This document shows, piece by piece, positions 16,438 through 25,471 of a DNA stretch of 64,000 bases. The notes under the pieces are model-generated. The model was not told the DNA's origin and made no database searches. It saw nothing but the letters and a program-made list of their open reading frames with translations. Both the position numbers and the translations under genes were made by a program. The stretch is from contig NZ_CP107932.1 in assembly GCF_036032445.1 (NCBI RefSeq), positions 3,784,501-3,848,500 on the forward strand. The letters are read 5' to 3'. Within the stretch, counting starts at the first letter, position 1. Each line of letters begins with the position of its first letter. The DNA is from Nocardia sp. NBC_00416 (GTDB lineage Bacteria; Actinomycetota; Actinomycetes; Mycobacteriales; Mycobacteriaceae).

Positions 16438-17649
16438 TCAGTAGGTGGGTAGGGTGTAATCGTCGGTCTTCGCGAGCATGCGGTTCATGATCGGGCGCAT
16501 CAGGCGGGTGGTCATGAGCTTGCCGATGGTAAGCATCATCTTCAGGCCGAGTTCACTGGTGGGCACCATTTGCTTGATGCCACCGCCGGGCATTTCCTTG
16601 GCCTTGGCCAGGAACGGGGTGGCCTTTTCTTCGTACCGTTTCAAGGCGGTAGGGAGATCGTCCGGGGTGGAAGCGATTTCACCGGCGAGAAGATAGGCGC
16701 CGACGAGGGCCATGGCGGTGCCCATTCCGGTCATGGGGGAACCGCAGAAGGCGGAATCTCCGAGCAGAGTGACGCGCCCTGCAGTGAGAGTGGGCAGGTC
16801 GATGCGGGCCAGTTCGTCGAAATAGAAGTCCGTGGTGTCGGCCATGGCGGCAAGGACAGTGGGGGCCAGCCAGCCCGCATCGGCGAGCATGGTGCGGATG
16901 AGCCGCTGCTGCGCGTCGACATCGCCGCGCAGGCTCGGGTCGTGGTCGGTACGCAGGGTGATGATGGCCTTGGATGTCGCCGGGTCGCCGTCGGGGCGGA
17001 TACCGACCGCGGCGTGGGGGACCGCGTGCATGGTCATCCAGTTCGGCCGGACACCCTCCGGCGTGGGGATGGTGAAGAAGGACATGTATCCACCGAGGTA
17101 GGTGGAGTACTTCTCCTCGGGGCCGAAGGCCAGCCGCCGGGTGGCAGAGTGTACGCCGTCCGCGCCGATGACCAGGTCGAACCGTTCGGTGTCGCCGGAG
17201 GCGAACCGCACCTCGACGCCGGTGTCGTCTTGTGTGAGCGCGTCGATCCACTCGCCGTAGCGGTAGTCGAGTTCGCCTGTGACCGTGTCGAGTTCGTCGA
17301 GGAGCACTCGATTGAGGTCTCCGCGGGTGATCTCGATCTCGGCGACCGGGCCATTGCCGTCGAACATCTCCGCGGGCATCTGGTAGACGTCGCGCCCGGT
17401 GCGATCCACCACGCTCATGCCCTCTTCGTGGAGCTGATATTTGCCGACGCCCGTCATGAGACCCATCCGCTCGATCACTTCCTTGCTGGGTCCGCGCAGG
17501 TCCACTGCCTGGCCGCCGGGGCGTGGGGCGGTCGAACGCTCCACGACGGTTGTGCGAATACCGGCGCGCAGCAGTTGCAGGGCAACGGCATTGCCCGCGA
17601 TGCCGCCACCGGCGACGAGGATGCGGAGGGGCGCGGGGGTCTTGTTCAT
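16438..17649 (-). CDS. FAD-dependent monooxygenase (PHBH fold)
   Basis: 403 residues from the ATG at 17649, with AGGAG five bases upstream; an earlier in-frame ATG at 17685 lies in the operator region. The dinucleotide motif GGGIAGNAVALQLLRAG with VVER is at residues 10-35, the DG motif in DLVIGADGVHSATRR at about 155-170, and the GD motif in TLLGDSAFCGSPMTGMGTA at about 280-300, as in aromatic and tetracycline-type hydroxylases. Divergent from a TetR regulator with three TGTC-N3-ACA-type boxes between them; substrate unknown. Confidence 0.92.
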   Translation of the reverse strand: MNKTPAPLRILVAGGGIAGNAVALQLLRAGIRTTVVERSTAPRPGGQAVDLRGPSKEVIERMGLMTGVGKYQLHEEGMSVVDRTGRDVYQMPAEMFDGNGPVAEIEITRGDLNRVLLDELDTVTGELDYRYGEWIDALTQDDTGVEVRFASGDTERFDLVIGADGVHSATRRLAFGPEEKYSTYLGGYMSFFTIPTPEGVRPNWMTMHAVPHAAVGIRPDGDPATSKAIITLRTDHDPSLRGDVDAQQRLIRTMLADAGWLAPTVLAAMADTTDFYFDELARIDLPTLTAGRVTLLGDSAFCGSPMTGMGTAMALVGAYLLAGEIASTPDDLPTALKRYEEKATPFLAKAKEMPGGGIKQMVPTSELGLKMMLTIGKLMTTRLMRPIMNRMLAKTDDYTLPTY

Positions 17650-17673
17650 CGAAACTCCTACATGCAGAACGTG

Positions 17674-17720
17674 TGTCTTACACAAATGTCTAACACATTT
17701 GTTCGCACATGTCTAGGACA
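17674..17720. promoter_or_regulatory. Three TGTC..ACA boxes in a divergent promoter
   Basis: TGTCTTACACA (17674-17684), TGTCTAACACA (17687-17697) and TGTCTAGGACA (17710-17720) are near-identical half-symmetric boxes; the middle one is also inside the dyad CAAATGT-N5-ACATTTG (17683-17701). They sit between the monooxygenase and the TetR gene and are likely TetR binding sites. Confidence 0.6.
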
Positions 17721-17749
17721 AACGTCTGAGACGCTGGTACGGTGAAATC

Positions 17750-18343
17750 ATGGGAAACCGAGAAGCCCTACTTGCCGGTGCCCGCAAAGCACTGCTGGAA
17801 CGCGGCCTGGCCAAGGTCACCGCCCGCGATATCGCCAAGGCCGCCGGAGTCAGCCTGGCCGCTATCGGCTACCACTTCGGCTCGAAAGACCGTCTCATCA
17901 CCGAGGCGCTCGCGGAGGCCACGGGCCAAGGCCTGGGCGATGTCTTCGACAATAGGCTGCGAGAGGCCGCCGAGGGCCGGTCGCTGCCGGAGTCGGTGGC
18001 GCCCACCTGGAACGGCATGCTCGATGCCATCCGGGCCCACAAGGAAGATCTGCTGTTGAGCCTCGAGAACGCGGTCCGGGTCGCGCGCTCCGAGGACTCG
18101 CAACAGTTCATTGCCGAAGCCGTGGACGGCGGGGTGAACGAACTCGCTCAGATCCTCCGAGCAGCGGACCCCCCGCTGACAGCGGCGGACGCGCATGCTG
18201 TCGCCAAGCTGTATTTCACACTGCTGCAAGGCATGACGCTGCTATGGTTCATGGCCCCCGCCGCCGACCTGATCGACGGCGACGATCTGGCCCGAGCCGT
18301 CGCTGCCCTCGCACCGAACCGGACGGAACCCAAGGCCGAGTGA
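17750..18343 (+). CDS. TetR-family regulator
   Basis: 197 residues. Residues 3-50 hold the HTH (LLAGARKALLERG, ARDIAKAAGVSLAAIGYHFG, SKDRLI); the C-terminal helices (AVAKLYFTLLQGMTLLWFMA) form the dimer and ligand domain. Divergent from the FAD monooxygenase, which it most likely represses until a substrate-like ligand binds. Confidence 0.92.
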   Translation: MGNREALLAGARKALLERGLAKVTARDIAKAAGVSLAAIGYHFGSKDRLITEALAEATGQGLGDVFDNRLREAAEGRSLPESVAPTWNGMLDAIRAHKEDLLLSLENAVRVARSEDSQQFIAEAVDGGVNELAQILRAADPPLTAADAHAVAKLYFTLLQGMTLLWFMAPAADLIDGDDLARAVAALAPNRTEPKAE

Positions 18344-18392
18344 CTTCGGGAACCGCAGTATCGACCCACCCCATCCGCTGCGGCCGCTTCGG

Positions 18393-19310
18393 TCAGGGCT
18401 CGAGCACGTAGCGACCGCGCGTCCCGCCCTCGGCCATGGCCCGGTGGGCGTCCGCAGTCCGGGCCAACGGCATGACGGCATGCACGCGAGTCGGCAGCCG
18501 GCCGGAAGCCGCGTGGGCCAGCAGCTGCCCTAGGCGGGGACCGTCCGACTGCGCCATCAGTGTGTGCACTGTGATCCCTCGCTCGGCCGCGGGTACGATA
18601 TTCGGCCGGACGCCGGCGAAGGTTCCGCCGTCGCGGACCGGGGTCAGGCCACACACCTGCCGGGGCGTGGTGTCGACGACCGCGTCCCAGCCGATCCCGG
18701 CACTCGTGACGAAGTCGGCGCCGAGGCTCCGCACGAACTGTTCGTCCGCTTCTCGGGCCAGGCCGGTCACCCGCCAACCGCGGTCGGGTGCGAGGGCGGC
18801 GACGTTGGCCCCGATCGCGCCGGCCGCGCCGGTCACCAACAGCCGATTTCCGTCGGTCGGCGCCTCGCCGATCAGATCGACGATCTGCGCCGCACTCAGG
18901 CCGCTGAGCGGCACTGTAGATGCCGTGACCAGGTCGAGCCCGTCGGGTACGACGGCGAGATCGGCGGCGGGCACGACGAGCTGTTCGGCGTAGGTGCCGA
19001 AGTCGCGGTCGAAACCGAGGACGACACCGGCGACCCGGGTGCCTACGGACAGGTTCACGCCCGGACCGACGGCGTGCACGGTGCCGGCGAAGTCCCAGCC
19101 CAGGCCGGTGTGCGAAGGCTGGTTGATCATGCCCAGCTCGTGGAAGAACCCGCCCACGACACCGAGGTCGGTGGGGTTGACCGGCGTAGCCGCGACCGCG
19201 ACCCTGACCTCACCGGGGCCGGGCTCGGTGAGCGGGATGTCGATGATCTCGATCGAGTCGGGTCCGCTCGGAGTGCGGACGACGGCGGCCCGGAAAGTAG
19301 GTGTACTCAT
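18393..19310 (-). CDS. Zinc-independent alcohol dehydrogenase/quinone oxidoreductase-like protein
   Basis: 305 residues from the ATG at 19310, with GAGGAG six bases upstream; the longer open frame runs into the promoter. It has the GroES-like N-terminus (GEVRVAVAATPVNPTDLGVV), the LGWDFAGTVHAVGPGV stretch and the Rossmann motif RLLVTGAAGAIGANVAALA near residue 150. No Cys/His zinc ligands of the classical type are seen, so it is of the quinone-reductase type and uses NAD(P)H. A triple direct repeat matching the one upstream of the hemerythrin gene lies at 19362-19389, so it is a probable target of the adjacent SARP. Confidence 0.9.
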   Translation of the reverse strand: MSTPTFRAAVVRTPSGPDSIEIIDIPLTEPGPGEVRVAVAATPVNPTDLGVVGGFFHELGMINQPSHTGLGWDFAGTVHAVGPGVNLSVGTRVAGVVLGFDRDFGTYAEQLVVPAADLAVVPDGLDLVTASTVPLSGLSAAQIVDLIGEAPTDGNRLLVTGAAGAIGANVAALAPDRGWRVTGLAREADEQFVRSLGADFVTSAGIGWDAVVDTTPRQVCGLTPVRDGGTFAGVRPNIVPAAERGITVHTLMAQSDGPRLGQLLAHAASGRLPTRVHAVMPLARTADAHRAMAEGGTRGRYVLEP

Positions 19311-19361
19311 GTTTCGCTCCTCTAGGGTCGGTTCCGATGAGCTCGACAATGGCCCCGGGGT

Positions 19362-19389
19362 TTTGGAAGGTACTTGGAGCCGACTTGGA
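19362..19389 (-). promoter_or_regulatory. SARP-type binding site: three repeats at 11-bp steps
   Basis: TTTGGA at 19362, CTTGGA at 19373 and CTTGGA at 19384, spaced exactly 11 bases, about 50 bases upstream of the alcohol-dehydrogenase-like gene. Read towards that gene the order and flanks (TTCCAAGTC, CTCCAAG, CTTCCAAAACCCCGGGG) match the element at 22859-22886. Confidence 0.75.
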
Positions 19390-19441
19390 ACGCTGTAGCC
19401 GGTACGTGTGTCACTTGCCGAACGCGGGGTCAGTCTTGCTG

Positions 19442-22400
19442 TCAGGGCGAACCAGGGCTGCCGAGAGCTTGATCGGCGTATGCCCGGGCGTCGGCGGACC
19501 AGCGTGGAGCGTGCCACCGGTCGGCGATGGCGGCGGCCCGGGTGAAGTGGGCGGCGGCCTCGTCGTGCCGACCGAGGAAGAGGGCGAGTTCGCCGAGTGT
19601 GTGGGCGACCGGGCGCAGGGCCAGTGACACGGTTTCAGCGCCTGCCGGGGGTCCGTCTCGATGCGGAAGCAGGTCCGCATATATCTGCTCGGCCGCGTCG
19701 CGGTCGTTCGCGGCGATCGTCGCCAGGGCGCGCAGGCTGGTCAGGAAGGTGAAGAAGAAGTCGGACCGGATCGGGGCCGGTGCTGCGTCGGAGCGGCGGG
19801 CCTCGTCGCCGCGGCCGGCGGCGTGAAGGGCGAGGGTGAGCAGGTCGGCGACCATGGGGCCGAGTGCCTTGTGGAAGGCGCGCACGTCGTCGAGGTGGTC
19901 GCCGAGCGTGCCGTCGCCGATCCAGATCGCCGCCCGTGCGAGACGGAGGAAGCCCGCGGCGTGCACCGATCCGGCGCGTTCCATGCGTCCGGTGGCCTCG
20001 GCGTAGCGGCGTTCGGCATCGGCGAACCGGCCCTCGATGAGCACCAGCGTCGCCAGTGCGATCTCGGCGGCGCCGATCGCCTCCGGCATCCGGTAGGTGC
20101 GAGCGAGGTCGAGCGCTTCTTCGGTGACGCGGCGCATGGTTGCCGGGTCGTTGGCCGCCGCGGCGTTCGCGGCCTGGTCCAGCAGCCCGGTCACGCGGTA
20201 GACGGGTAGGTCGTGTTCGACACCGATCTCCACCAGCTCACGGGAGTATTCCTCCCGTCCGGACGCGCGTGCGAGGATCAGCAGCGCTGCGGCGCGGAGG
20301 CGGGGATCGGCCGCGAGTTCGAGAGCTTCCTTTCCCGCCGCGACGACCGTCGGATCGTCCTCGCCCACCAGTTCGTGGGCGTAGGCGATGAGAAGGTGGG
20401 AGCGTGTGCCGGAGGCGAGGCCGGGCCGTTCGAGCAGGCGGGCGAGACGTTCGACTATAGGGTGGTCGACCGTGCCGTATGGGCGGGCTTGCCAGGGGGT
20501 GGGTTCGGTCCAGGCGGTGAACGCGGCGATCATCAGGTCCTCGCGCCCGATCGAGTCGGCGTACTCCACGGCCTGCTTGCGTGTGTCCCTGGCCGCGGCG
20601 AAGGATCCGGCCCGGACCTGCGCGCGCAGCAGCCTGCCGAGGAGGTCGACGTGTTCATCCGGGTCGCCGGAGAAGGTGGCGGCATCGGTGAGGAGCGAGG
20701 CCGCCACATCGTGGGCATAGCGTGCCTCGGCCAGCTCGGCGGCGCGCACACAGTAGCCGACGGCCTTCGGCGACCCCGCGCGCGCGTAGTGATGGGCGAG
20801 CGCCGCGATATCGCCCGAACCTTCCAGTGCCGCGGCGATCCGAGCGTGCATCCTCGTGGTCCGTATCCGACTGACATCGGTCACCAGGGTGTCGCGGACC
20901 AGCGTATGCACGAACCGGACCCGCCCCGGTCCCGGTTCGTCGAGCAATCCGGCGATGACGCCCGCGTCCAGTGCGTTGAGTACTCCGTCCTCGTCGGTGT
21001 CGGCGGCCCGGACGAGCACGTCCACCGAACTCTCCCGGCCGGCCACCGCGGCCAGCCGCAGGACGGAGACTCCGCTCTCGGGGAGCCGGGCGAGCCTGCG
21101 CCGCAGCACATCTCGGACACCGTCGGGGACCTCGGAGAGCGCGACCAGCGCGCCCTCCCCGTGCAGCAGACGCGCGCTCTCCCGCACGTAGAAGGGGTTG
21201 CCGCCGGTCCGCTCGGCGATCCCGGCCACGGTCGCGTCGTCGGCCGCGCATTCGGCACGCACGAGCTCGGCGACAGCCTCGGCAGGTAGTCCGGGTAGGT
21301 CCAGTCGCAGCGGCGCGGCTCGGGCGAGTGACCCGAGGGTGTCGGTGAGCCGCTCACTCTCGTCCCCGCGATACGCCGCGACGATCAGGATCGGGGCCCG
21401 CACACCGACGCCACCGCCGAGCAGGTCCAAGGTTGTGCCGTCCGCGCAGTGCAGATCGTCGAGAATCAGCGCGATGGGACGTGCCTCGGCGGCTGCGGTG
21501 AGCCAGTTCCACAGTGCCCGGCGCAGCCGGAAACGCCCGGCCGTCGCATCTCCGGTACCCGATGCGGAATCGCAGAGCAGCGGGGCCAGCTCGCCGGGCG
21601 GCTCGCCGGACCGGTAACTCGCCGCCACCGCCCGCAGGGCCTCGACCCACGCCCACGCGGGCGGAGCGCTGTCCAGCTCGGGACAGCGCCCGGCCGCCAT
21701 GAGCCACCCGTGCTGTCCGAGCCGCGCGCCGAAGTGCTCCAGCACTGTCGATTTGCCGAGCCCAGCATCCCCTGTGACGAGCACGACACGAACCCCGTCG
21801 GCGGCGGCCTCCTCCGCGGCGGCCATCAATGCCGCGAGTTCGCGATCGCGGCCCACGAACGCACCGGCGCGGGGCCCGCCGTTCGACGACTCGACCGATC
21901 TCAGCTCTGCCGCTGTCGAGTCCGATTGTTTCCCTGGCGTTTTTGTGGCATCGCATGCCCGTTCCGCGATGGCGTGCGCTCCGGAACCGGCGGACTTCGG
22001 AGGGCTGTCGATGGGCAGAACTTCCGGCCGCGGGTATCGCACGGAAGTCGGCGGCACGGCGGCGCGCAGGATATCCGTGCGCTGGGCGAGGATCGCCGCC
22101 TCCAGTTCCACCAGATCCGGGCCCGGATCGAGCCCCAGCTCGTCGGCGAACGTCGCGCCCGCCCGGCGCAGCACAGCCAGCGAGTCGGCTCGACGACCGC
22201 TGCCCCACAGCGCGAGGGCCAGCATCCGCCAGCCTTCCTCGCGCAGCGGTTCGTCGCGGGTGAGGCCCTCCGCCTCGGGGACCACCGCGGCGGGATCGCC
22301 CAGCCGCAATCCCGCCGCAATACGCAGTTCACGGGCGACCAACCGCAACTCGTCGAGCCGCGCGATCTCGGCCGCCGCCCACGGCTCGTCGGCGAACTCG

Positions 22401-22822
22401 GCGAACGCCGGCCCCTGCCACAGCGCCAGCGCCGCACCCAGCCGGTCGCGGGCGTCGCGGGGGTCTGCGAGCGTGCGAGTCTCCTCGACGAACTCCTCGA
22501 AACGCCAAGCGTCCACCGCTTCCGGCGGTAACCGTAGTGCGTAGCCGGGTGGGGTGCTCACCAGCAGCCGGGCCGGAGTGCGTGGCATGCGACCGGGTTC
22601 CAGCAGGCGCCGCAGATTGGACACGTACGCCTGCAACGAGGTGCGGGCGCGGCCCGGCGGTTCGCCACGCCACAGATCCTCGACCAGGCGATCGACCGAC
22701 ACGACCTGCCCACGTGCGGCCACCAGCAGGGCCAGCACCCCGCGCTGCCGCGGTCCGCCGAGTGGAACCGGCCCATCGCGGTCCTCGGCCGCGAACGAAC
22801 CCAATACCCGGATCAAGACCAT
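19442..22822 (-). CDS. AfsR/SARP-family activator with ATPase and TPR domains
   Basis: 1126 residues from the ATG at 22822 (an upstream in-frame start falls in the binding-site region). In order: OmpR-type winged helix (about residues 5-85: VLGSFAAEDRDGPVPLGG, QRGVLALLVAARGQVVSVD, LQAYVSNLRRLL), bacterial transcriptional activation domain (about 95-240), an Ala/Pro-rich linker, an AAA-type NTPase with Walker A GDAGLGKST at about 350 and LILDDLHCAD as Walker B, and a C-terminal half of TPR-like helices. SARPs activate by binding 11-bp direct repeats near -35; two such sites flank this gene. A large SARP of this type commonly controls specialised or stress-related genes. Confidence 0.93.
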   Translation of the reverse strand: MVLIRVLGSFAAEDRDGPVPLGGPRQRGVLALLVAARGQVVSVDRLVEDLWRGEPPGRARTSLQAYVSNLRRLLEPGRMPRTPARLLVSTPPGYALRLPPEAVDAWRFEEFVEETRTLADPRDARDRLGAALALWQGPAFAEFADEPWAAAEIARLDELRLVARELRIAAGLRLGDPAAVVPEAEGLTRDEPLREEGWRMLALALWGSGRRADSLAVLRRAGATFADELGLDPGPDLVELEAAILAQRTDILRAAVPPTSVRYPRPEVLPIDSPPKSAGSGAHAIAERACDATKTPGKQSDSTAAELRSVESSNGGPRAGAFVGRDRELAALMAAAEEAAADGVRVVLVTGDAGLGKSTVLEHFGARLGQHGWLMAAGRCPELDSAPPAWAWVEALRAVAASYRSGEPPGELAPLLCDSASGTGDATAGRFRLRRALWNWLTAAAEARPIALILDDLHCADGTTLDLLGGGVGVRAPILIVAAYRGDESERLTDTLGSLARAAPLRLDLPGLPAEAVAELVRAECAADDATVAGIAERTGGNPFYVRESARLLHGEGALVALSEVPDGVRDVLRRRLARLPESGVSVLRLAAVAGRESSVDVLVRAADTDEDGVLNALDAGVIAGLLDEPGPGRVRFVHTLVRDTLVTDVSRIRTTRMHARIAAALEGSGDIAALAHHYARAGSPKAVGYCVRAAELAEARYAHDVAASLLTDAATFSGDPDEHVDLLGRLLRAQVRAGSFAAARDTRKQAVEYADSIGREDLMIAAFTAWTEPTPWQARPYGTVDHPIVERLARLLERPGLASGTRSHLLIAYAHELVGEDDPTVVAAGKEALELAADPRLRAAALLILARASGREEYSRELVEIGVEHDLPVYRVTGLLDQAANAAAANDPATMRRVTEEALDLARTYRMPEAIGAAEIALATLVLIEGRFADAERRYAEATGRMERAGSVHAAGFLRLARAAIWIGDGTLGDHLDDVRAFHKALGPMVADLLTLALHAAGRGDEARRSDAAPAPIRSDFFFTFLTSLRALATIAANDRDAAEQIYADLLPHRDGPPAGAETVSLALRPVAHTLGELALFLGRHDEAAAHFTRAAAIADRWHAPRWSADARAYADQALGSPGSP

Positions 22823-22858
22823 GACCCGGCCGATCGTACGCGCGGCCGGCACCGGTGT

Positions 22859-22886
22859 TCCAAGTCGACTCCAAGCGCCTTCCAAA
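22859..22886 (+). promoter_or_regulatory. SARP-type binding site: three repeats at 11-bp steps
   Basis: TCCAAG at 22859, TCCAAG at 22870 and TCCAAA at 22881, spaced exactly 11 bases, between the SARP gene and the hemerythrin-like gene and oriented towards the latter. The element and its GGGG flank match that at 19362-19389 in the same orientation relative to the downstream gene. Confidence 0.75.
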
Positions 22887-22941
22887 ACCCGGGGCTCAGC
22901 CTAGGCGCAACGCTCCGATGGAACACGAAGGGAACGAGCAG

Positions 22942-23583
22942 ATGGGCATCGACACCCACGATATGGAAGTAGTTCACCGTGGACTGCGCCGTGAATCGCG
23001 GCTGCTGATCGAGCTGGTGGCGGCGGTCGTACCAGGCGACACCGCCCGCGCCGCGGTCATCGCCGACCACTTCCGCCTCTACCGGCTGGGTCTGCAGAAC
23101 CACCACGAGGGCGAGGACGAGCTGCTGTGGCCACCGCTGCTGGCCCGCGTAGACCTCGGGACCGACATCGTCCTGCGGATGGAAGCCCAGCACGAGCGCG
23201 TAGCCGCCACGCTGACCAGGCTGGACATCGAGATGCCGACCTGGAGGGCCGCCGCCGGAGCCGACGAACGCGACGCACTCGTGGCCTCGCTCACCGATCA
23301 CCGGGCGGTATTGCTGGAGCACCTCGACGACGAGGAGGCCACCCTGCTGCCACTCGCCGCCGACCACCTCACCGAGGCGGAATGGGCCTCGCAGGGCGAG
23401 CACCTGGTGGCGCACACTCCCAAGCTCGCACTGCTCACACTTTTCGGCATAGTCCTCGAGGACGCGAACCCGTCCGAACGCGCACGCCTGCTATCCGGGC
23501 TTCCTGCCCCGGTCCGAGCCATCTGGCACCTCATCGGCCGCCCTCGCTACGCCCGCCACATCCGCCGCGTCCGCGCGACGTAA
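22942..23583 (+). CDS. Hemerythrin-like (HHE) domain protein
   Basis: 213 residues from the ATG at 22942 (AAGGGA eight bases upstream; earlier in-frame ATGs at 22855 and 22918 lack a site). A four-helix HHE domain carries the iron-ligand pattern: H in EVVHRGLRRESRLL, HHEGEDELLWP, EAQHERV, and H/E in LLEHLDDEEATLLPL. Such proteins bind a di-iron centre and sense or scavenge oxygen, NO or oxidants. It is divergent from the SARP, downstream of a SARP-type triple repeat, and 46 bases upstream of a DUF4267 membrane protein. Confidence 0.9.
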   Translation: MGIDTHDMEVVHRGLRRESRLLIELVAAVVPGDTARAAVIADHFRLYRLGLQNHHEGEDELLWPPLLARVDLGTDIVLRMEAQHERVAATLTRLDIEMPTWRAAAGADERDALVASLTDHRAVLLEHLDDEEATLLPLAADHLTEAEWASQGEHLVAHTPKLALLTLFGIVLEDANPSERARLLSGLPAPVRAIWHLIGRPRYARHIRRVRAT

Positions 23584-23629
23584 TCATTCCCGAAAAGCTG
23601 AAACTACTCATCAACCAGAGGAATTCATC

Positions 23630-24007
23630 ATGCAATCGATGATCGGCAACTCTCTCGCCGCGCTCATCGGGATCGCGGTCGTCGTCATGGGCAGCTCATT
23701 CTTCTGGGCACCACAGGGTGCGGCGGGCTTCGGCAAACCGAATCCCCCTCTCCAGGACCCCGCCTTCCGAGCGTGGCTGTGCGTCAAGGGCATCCGCGAC
23801 ATGGCCACCGGGGCGTGCATACTCGTCCTGCTCGCCGTCGGCCCGCCCGCGCTGCTCGGCGGGCTCGTACTCACCCTCGCCCTCATTCCGATCGGAGACG
23901 CGACGATGGTGCTCCGCAACAAGGGTCCCAAGTCGGCCGCCTACGGAGTCCACGCCTCTTCCGCGGCCGCGATGATTGTGGTCGCACTGCTGCTGCTGAC
24001 CGCCTGA
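23630..24007 (+). CDS. DUF4267-family membrane protein
   Basis: 125 residues with four hydrophobic spans (residues about 5-25, 58-75, 77-95 and 105-124). MGSSFFWAPQGAAGFG after the first span and LIPIGDATMVLRNKG between spans 3 and 4 are the usual DUF4267 features. It follows the hemerythrin-like gene by 46 bases and is probably co-transcribed with it under SARP control. Function unknown. Confidence 0.85.
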   Translation: MQSMIGNSLAALIGIAVVVMGSSFFWAPQGAAGFGKPNPPLQDPAFRAWLCVKGIRDMATGACILVLLAVGPPALLGGLVLTLALIPIGDATMVLRNKGPKSAAYGVHASSAAAMIVVALLLLTA

Positions 24008-24116
24008 ACCCGCGGTCGTGCAACCTTTCGCGAAAGCGCGACCGGTCCTGGTAAGCCATCGTGGCCAGATGCTCTGTCTCAACGCCGGACAACTGGTTGG
24101 ACCGGCTTTCGAAGAG

Positions 24117-24578
24117 TTATCCGGCTTTCCGGGCTCGCGCGTGGACCTCGGCGACGAGCCGCCACAGTTCATCCGGAGCCACCTCACCCGGCCGGTACTG
24201 GACCGCGACGTACAGGGTATCCGCGGTCAATGCCCACTTGTCGAGATCATCCGTCGTCGTGGTGATGAACGCATACTCACCGTAACTACCGCGACGATCC
24301 TCGGGAGCCGGCTCGTAGTGGAAGAACGGCTCCGGATACAGATCGGCGTCCCCGGCAACTTCACGTTCACCGACCGGCGCATCTCGGGTGCTGACCAAAA
24401 TACTCCCGTGTACGTCGACCGATTCCGGCGACGGACAATACAACACACAGAAGAACCGATCGGGTTCGTTCTCGTCGACGACCTTCGGATACAGCCCTTC
24501 GAACGCCGCAGGCAGTGCGTCGTCGAGCGCTCCGGGACGATGCAGGGCGGTCAGGTCTGCGGGGTGAGATGGTGACAC
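24117..24578 (-). CDS. Hypothetical protein
   Basis: 153 residues from the GTG at 24578, which has AGGAGG six bases upstream; a longer frame to 24698 has no such site. Acidic, with LYPKVVDENEPDRFFCVLYC, an EPAPEDRRGSYGEYAF loop and a final helix WRLVAEVHARAR. No signal peptide or membrane span. I do not recognise the family. Confidence 0.75.
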   Translation of the reverse strand: MSPSHPADLTALHRPGALDDALPAAFEGLYPKVVDENEPDRFFCVLYCPSPESVDVHGSILVSTRDAPVGEREVAGDADLYPEPFFHYEPAPEDRRGSYGEYAFITTTTDDLDKWALTADTLYVAVQYRPGEVAPDELWRLVAEVHARARKAG

Positions 24579-24687
24579 CGAAGTCCTCCTGGTCTGTCCG
24601 AGGGGGGTAGCCGGCTCCCGACCACCCCCGGCGACGGCGAGTGACATCGTGGCACACGCACGCGCGATGATCGCCGGTCGGGCAGCA

Positions 24688-25347
24688 TCATCCGGCACAA
24701 CGGTGTGCGGTGGAGGTCGGGTATGCGGTGATGATGTCGCCGTTCGAGTCCTTGACTATGACGTTGTTCCAGAAGTAGTTGTCGGTCGTTTGGCCGTTGC
24801 GCTTGTCGTACATCCAGATCTGGCGGGCATAGCAGGTTTTGCCGTCCCGGCTCGATGTGGCTTCCGGATGCCGCAGTGCGGCCTCGATCGAGTAGTCCAT
24901 CAGGTCCATCCACTGGTCGCCGGTGATCAACGCCTTGTTCGACCAGTCGTTCATATGGCGACCCTTGATGTGTTCGAATCCGTACTCTCGGTTGCCGCAC
25001 ACCATGAACGCACGCCTTCCGCCCTGGACATCGTAGGTCCCGATGGGCTTGCGTTCATCCGACATCCCGCACGGCCGGTACGGCGGAGTCCCGGGACTCT
25101 GAGCGTTGCGCCGCAGAATTTCGAATCCCACGCGTAGCTGATCGAGGGCAGCGCCCATCGGATCCGGTACCGCCCCGGTGATCGTCGGTCCCGAAGTGGG
25201 TGTCGAGGAATCGACCGGTGCAGCCGCCGCGGTTGCCGCGCCGCCGACGCCCAGAACCGCCGAAGCGAGCACAGCCATCCCGAACCCGATCCCTCTTCGG
25301 CACAAGAATCCCGAAACATCTCGATTCTCGAATGCAATCCCGGTCAT
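24688..25347 (-). CDS. Secreted protein, possible BECR-fold toxin-like domain
   Basis: 219 residues from the ATG at 25347. A signal peptide (basic start, then MAVLASAVLGVGGAATAAAA) is followed by a Ser/Thr/Pro linker to residue 70. The C-terminal domain has YGFEHIKGRHMNDWS, WMDLMDYSIEAALRHP, KTCYARQIWMYD and DIITAYPTST near the end. A His in the first strand-helix and a final I-x-T-A-Y-P-T strand resemble BECR-fold RNase toxin domains (EndoU, colicin D/E5 type), but no exact family is recognised. No cognate immunity gene is adjacent. Confidence 0.75.
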   Translation of the reverse strand: MTGIAFENRDVSGFLCRRGIGFGMAVLASAVLGVGGAATAAAAPVDSSTPTSGPTITGAVPDPMGAALDQLRVGFEILRRNAQSPGTPPYRPCGMSDERKPIGTYDVQGGRRAFMVCGNREYGFEHIKGRHMNDWSNKALITGDQWMDLMDYSIEAALRHPEATSSRDGKTCYARQIWMYDKRNGQTTDNYFWNNVIVKDSNGDIITAYPTSTAHRCAG

Positions 25348-25471
25348 CTGTCGTACCTTTCCTGTGAGGGCCTTGAGTTCTGTTGCCTCACAAGGGTTCG
25401 ACGCAGCAGACGGTGAGATGGCTCCCCTTCTTTCGGGGATTCTTCGAAATCGGGAACGCCCGCCGCTGGGA

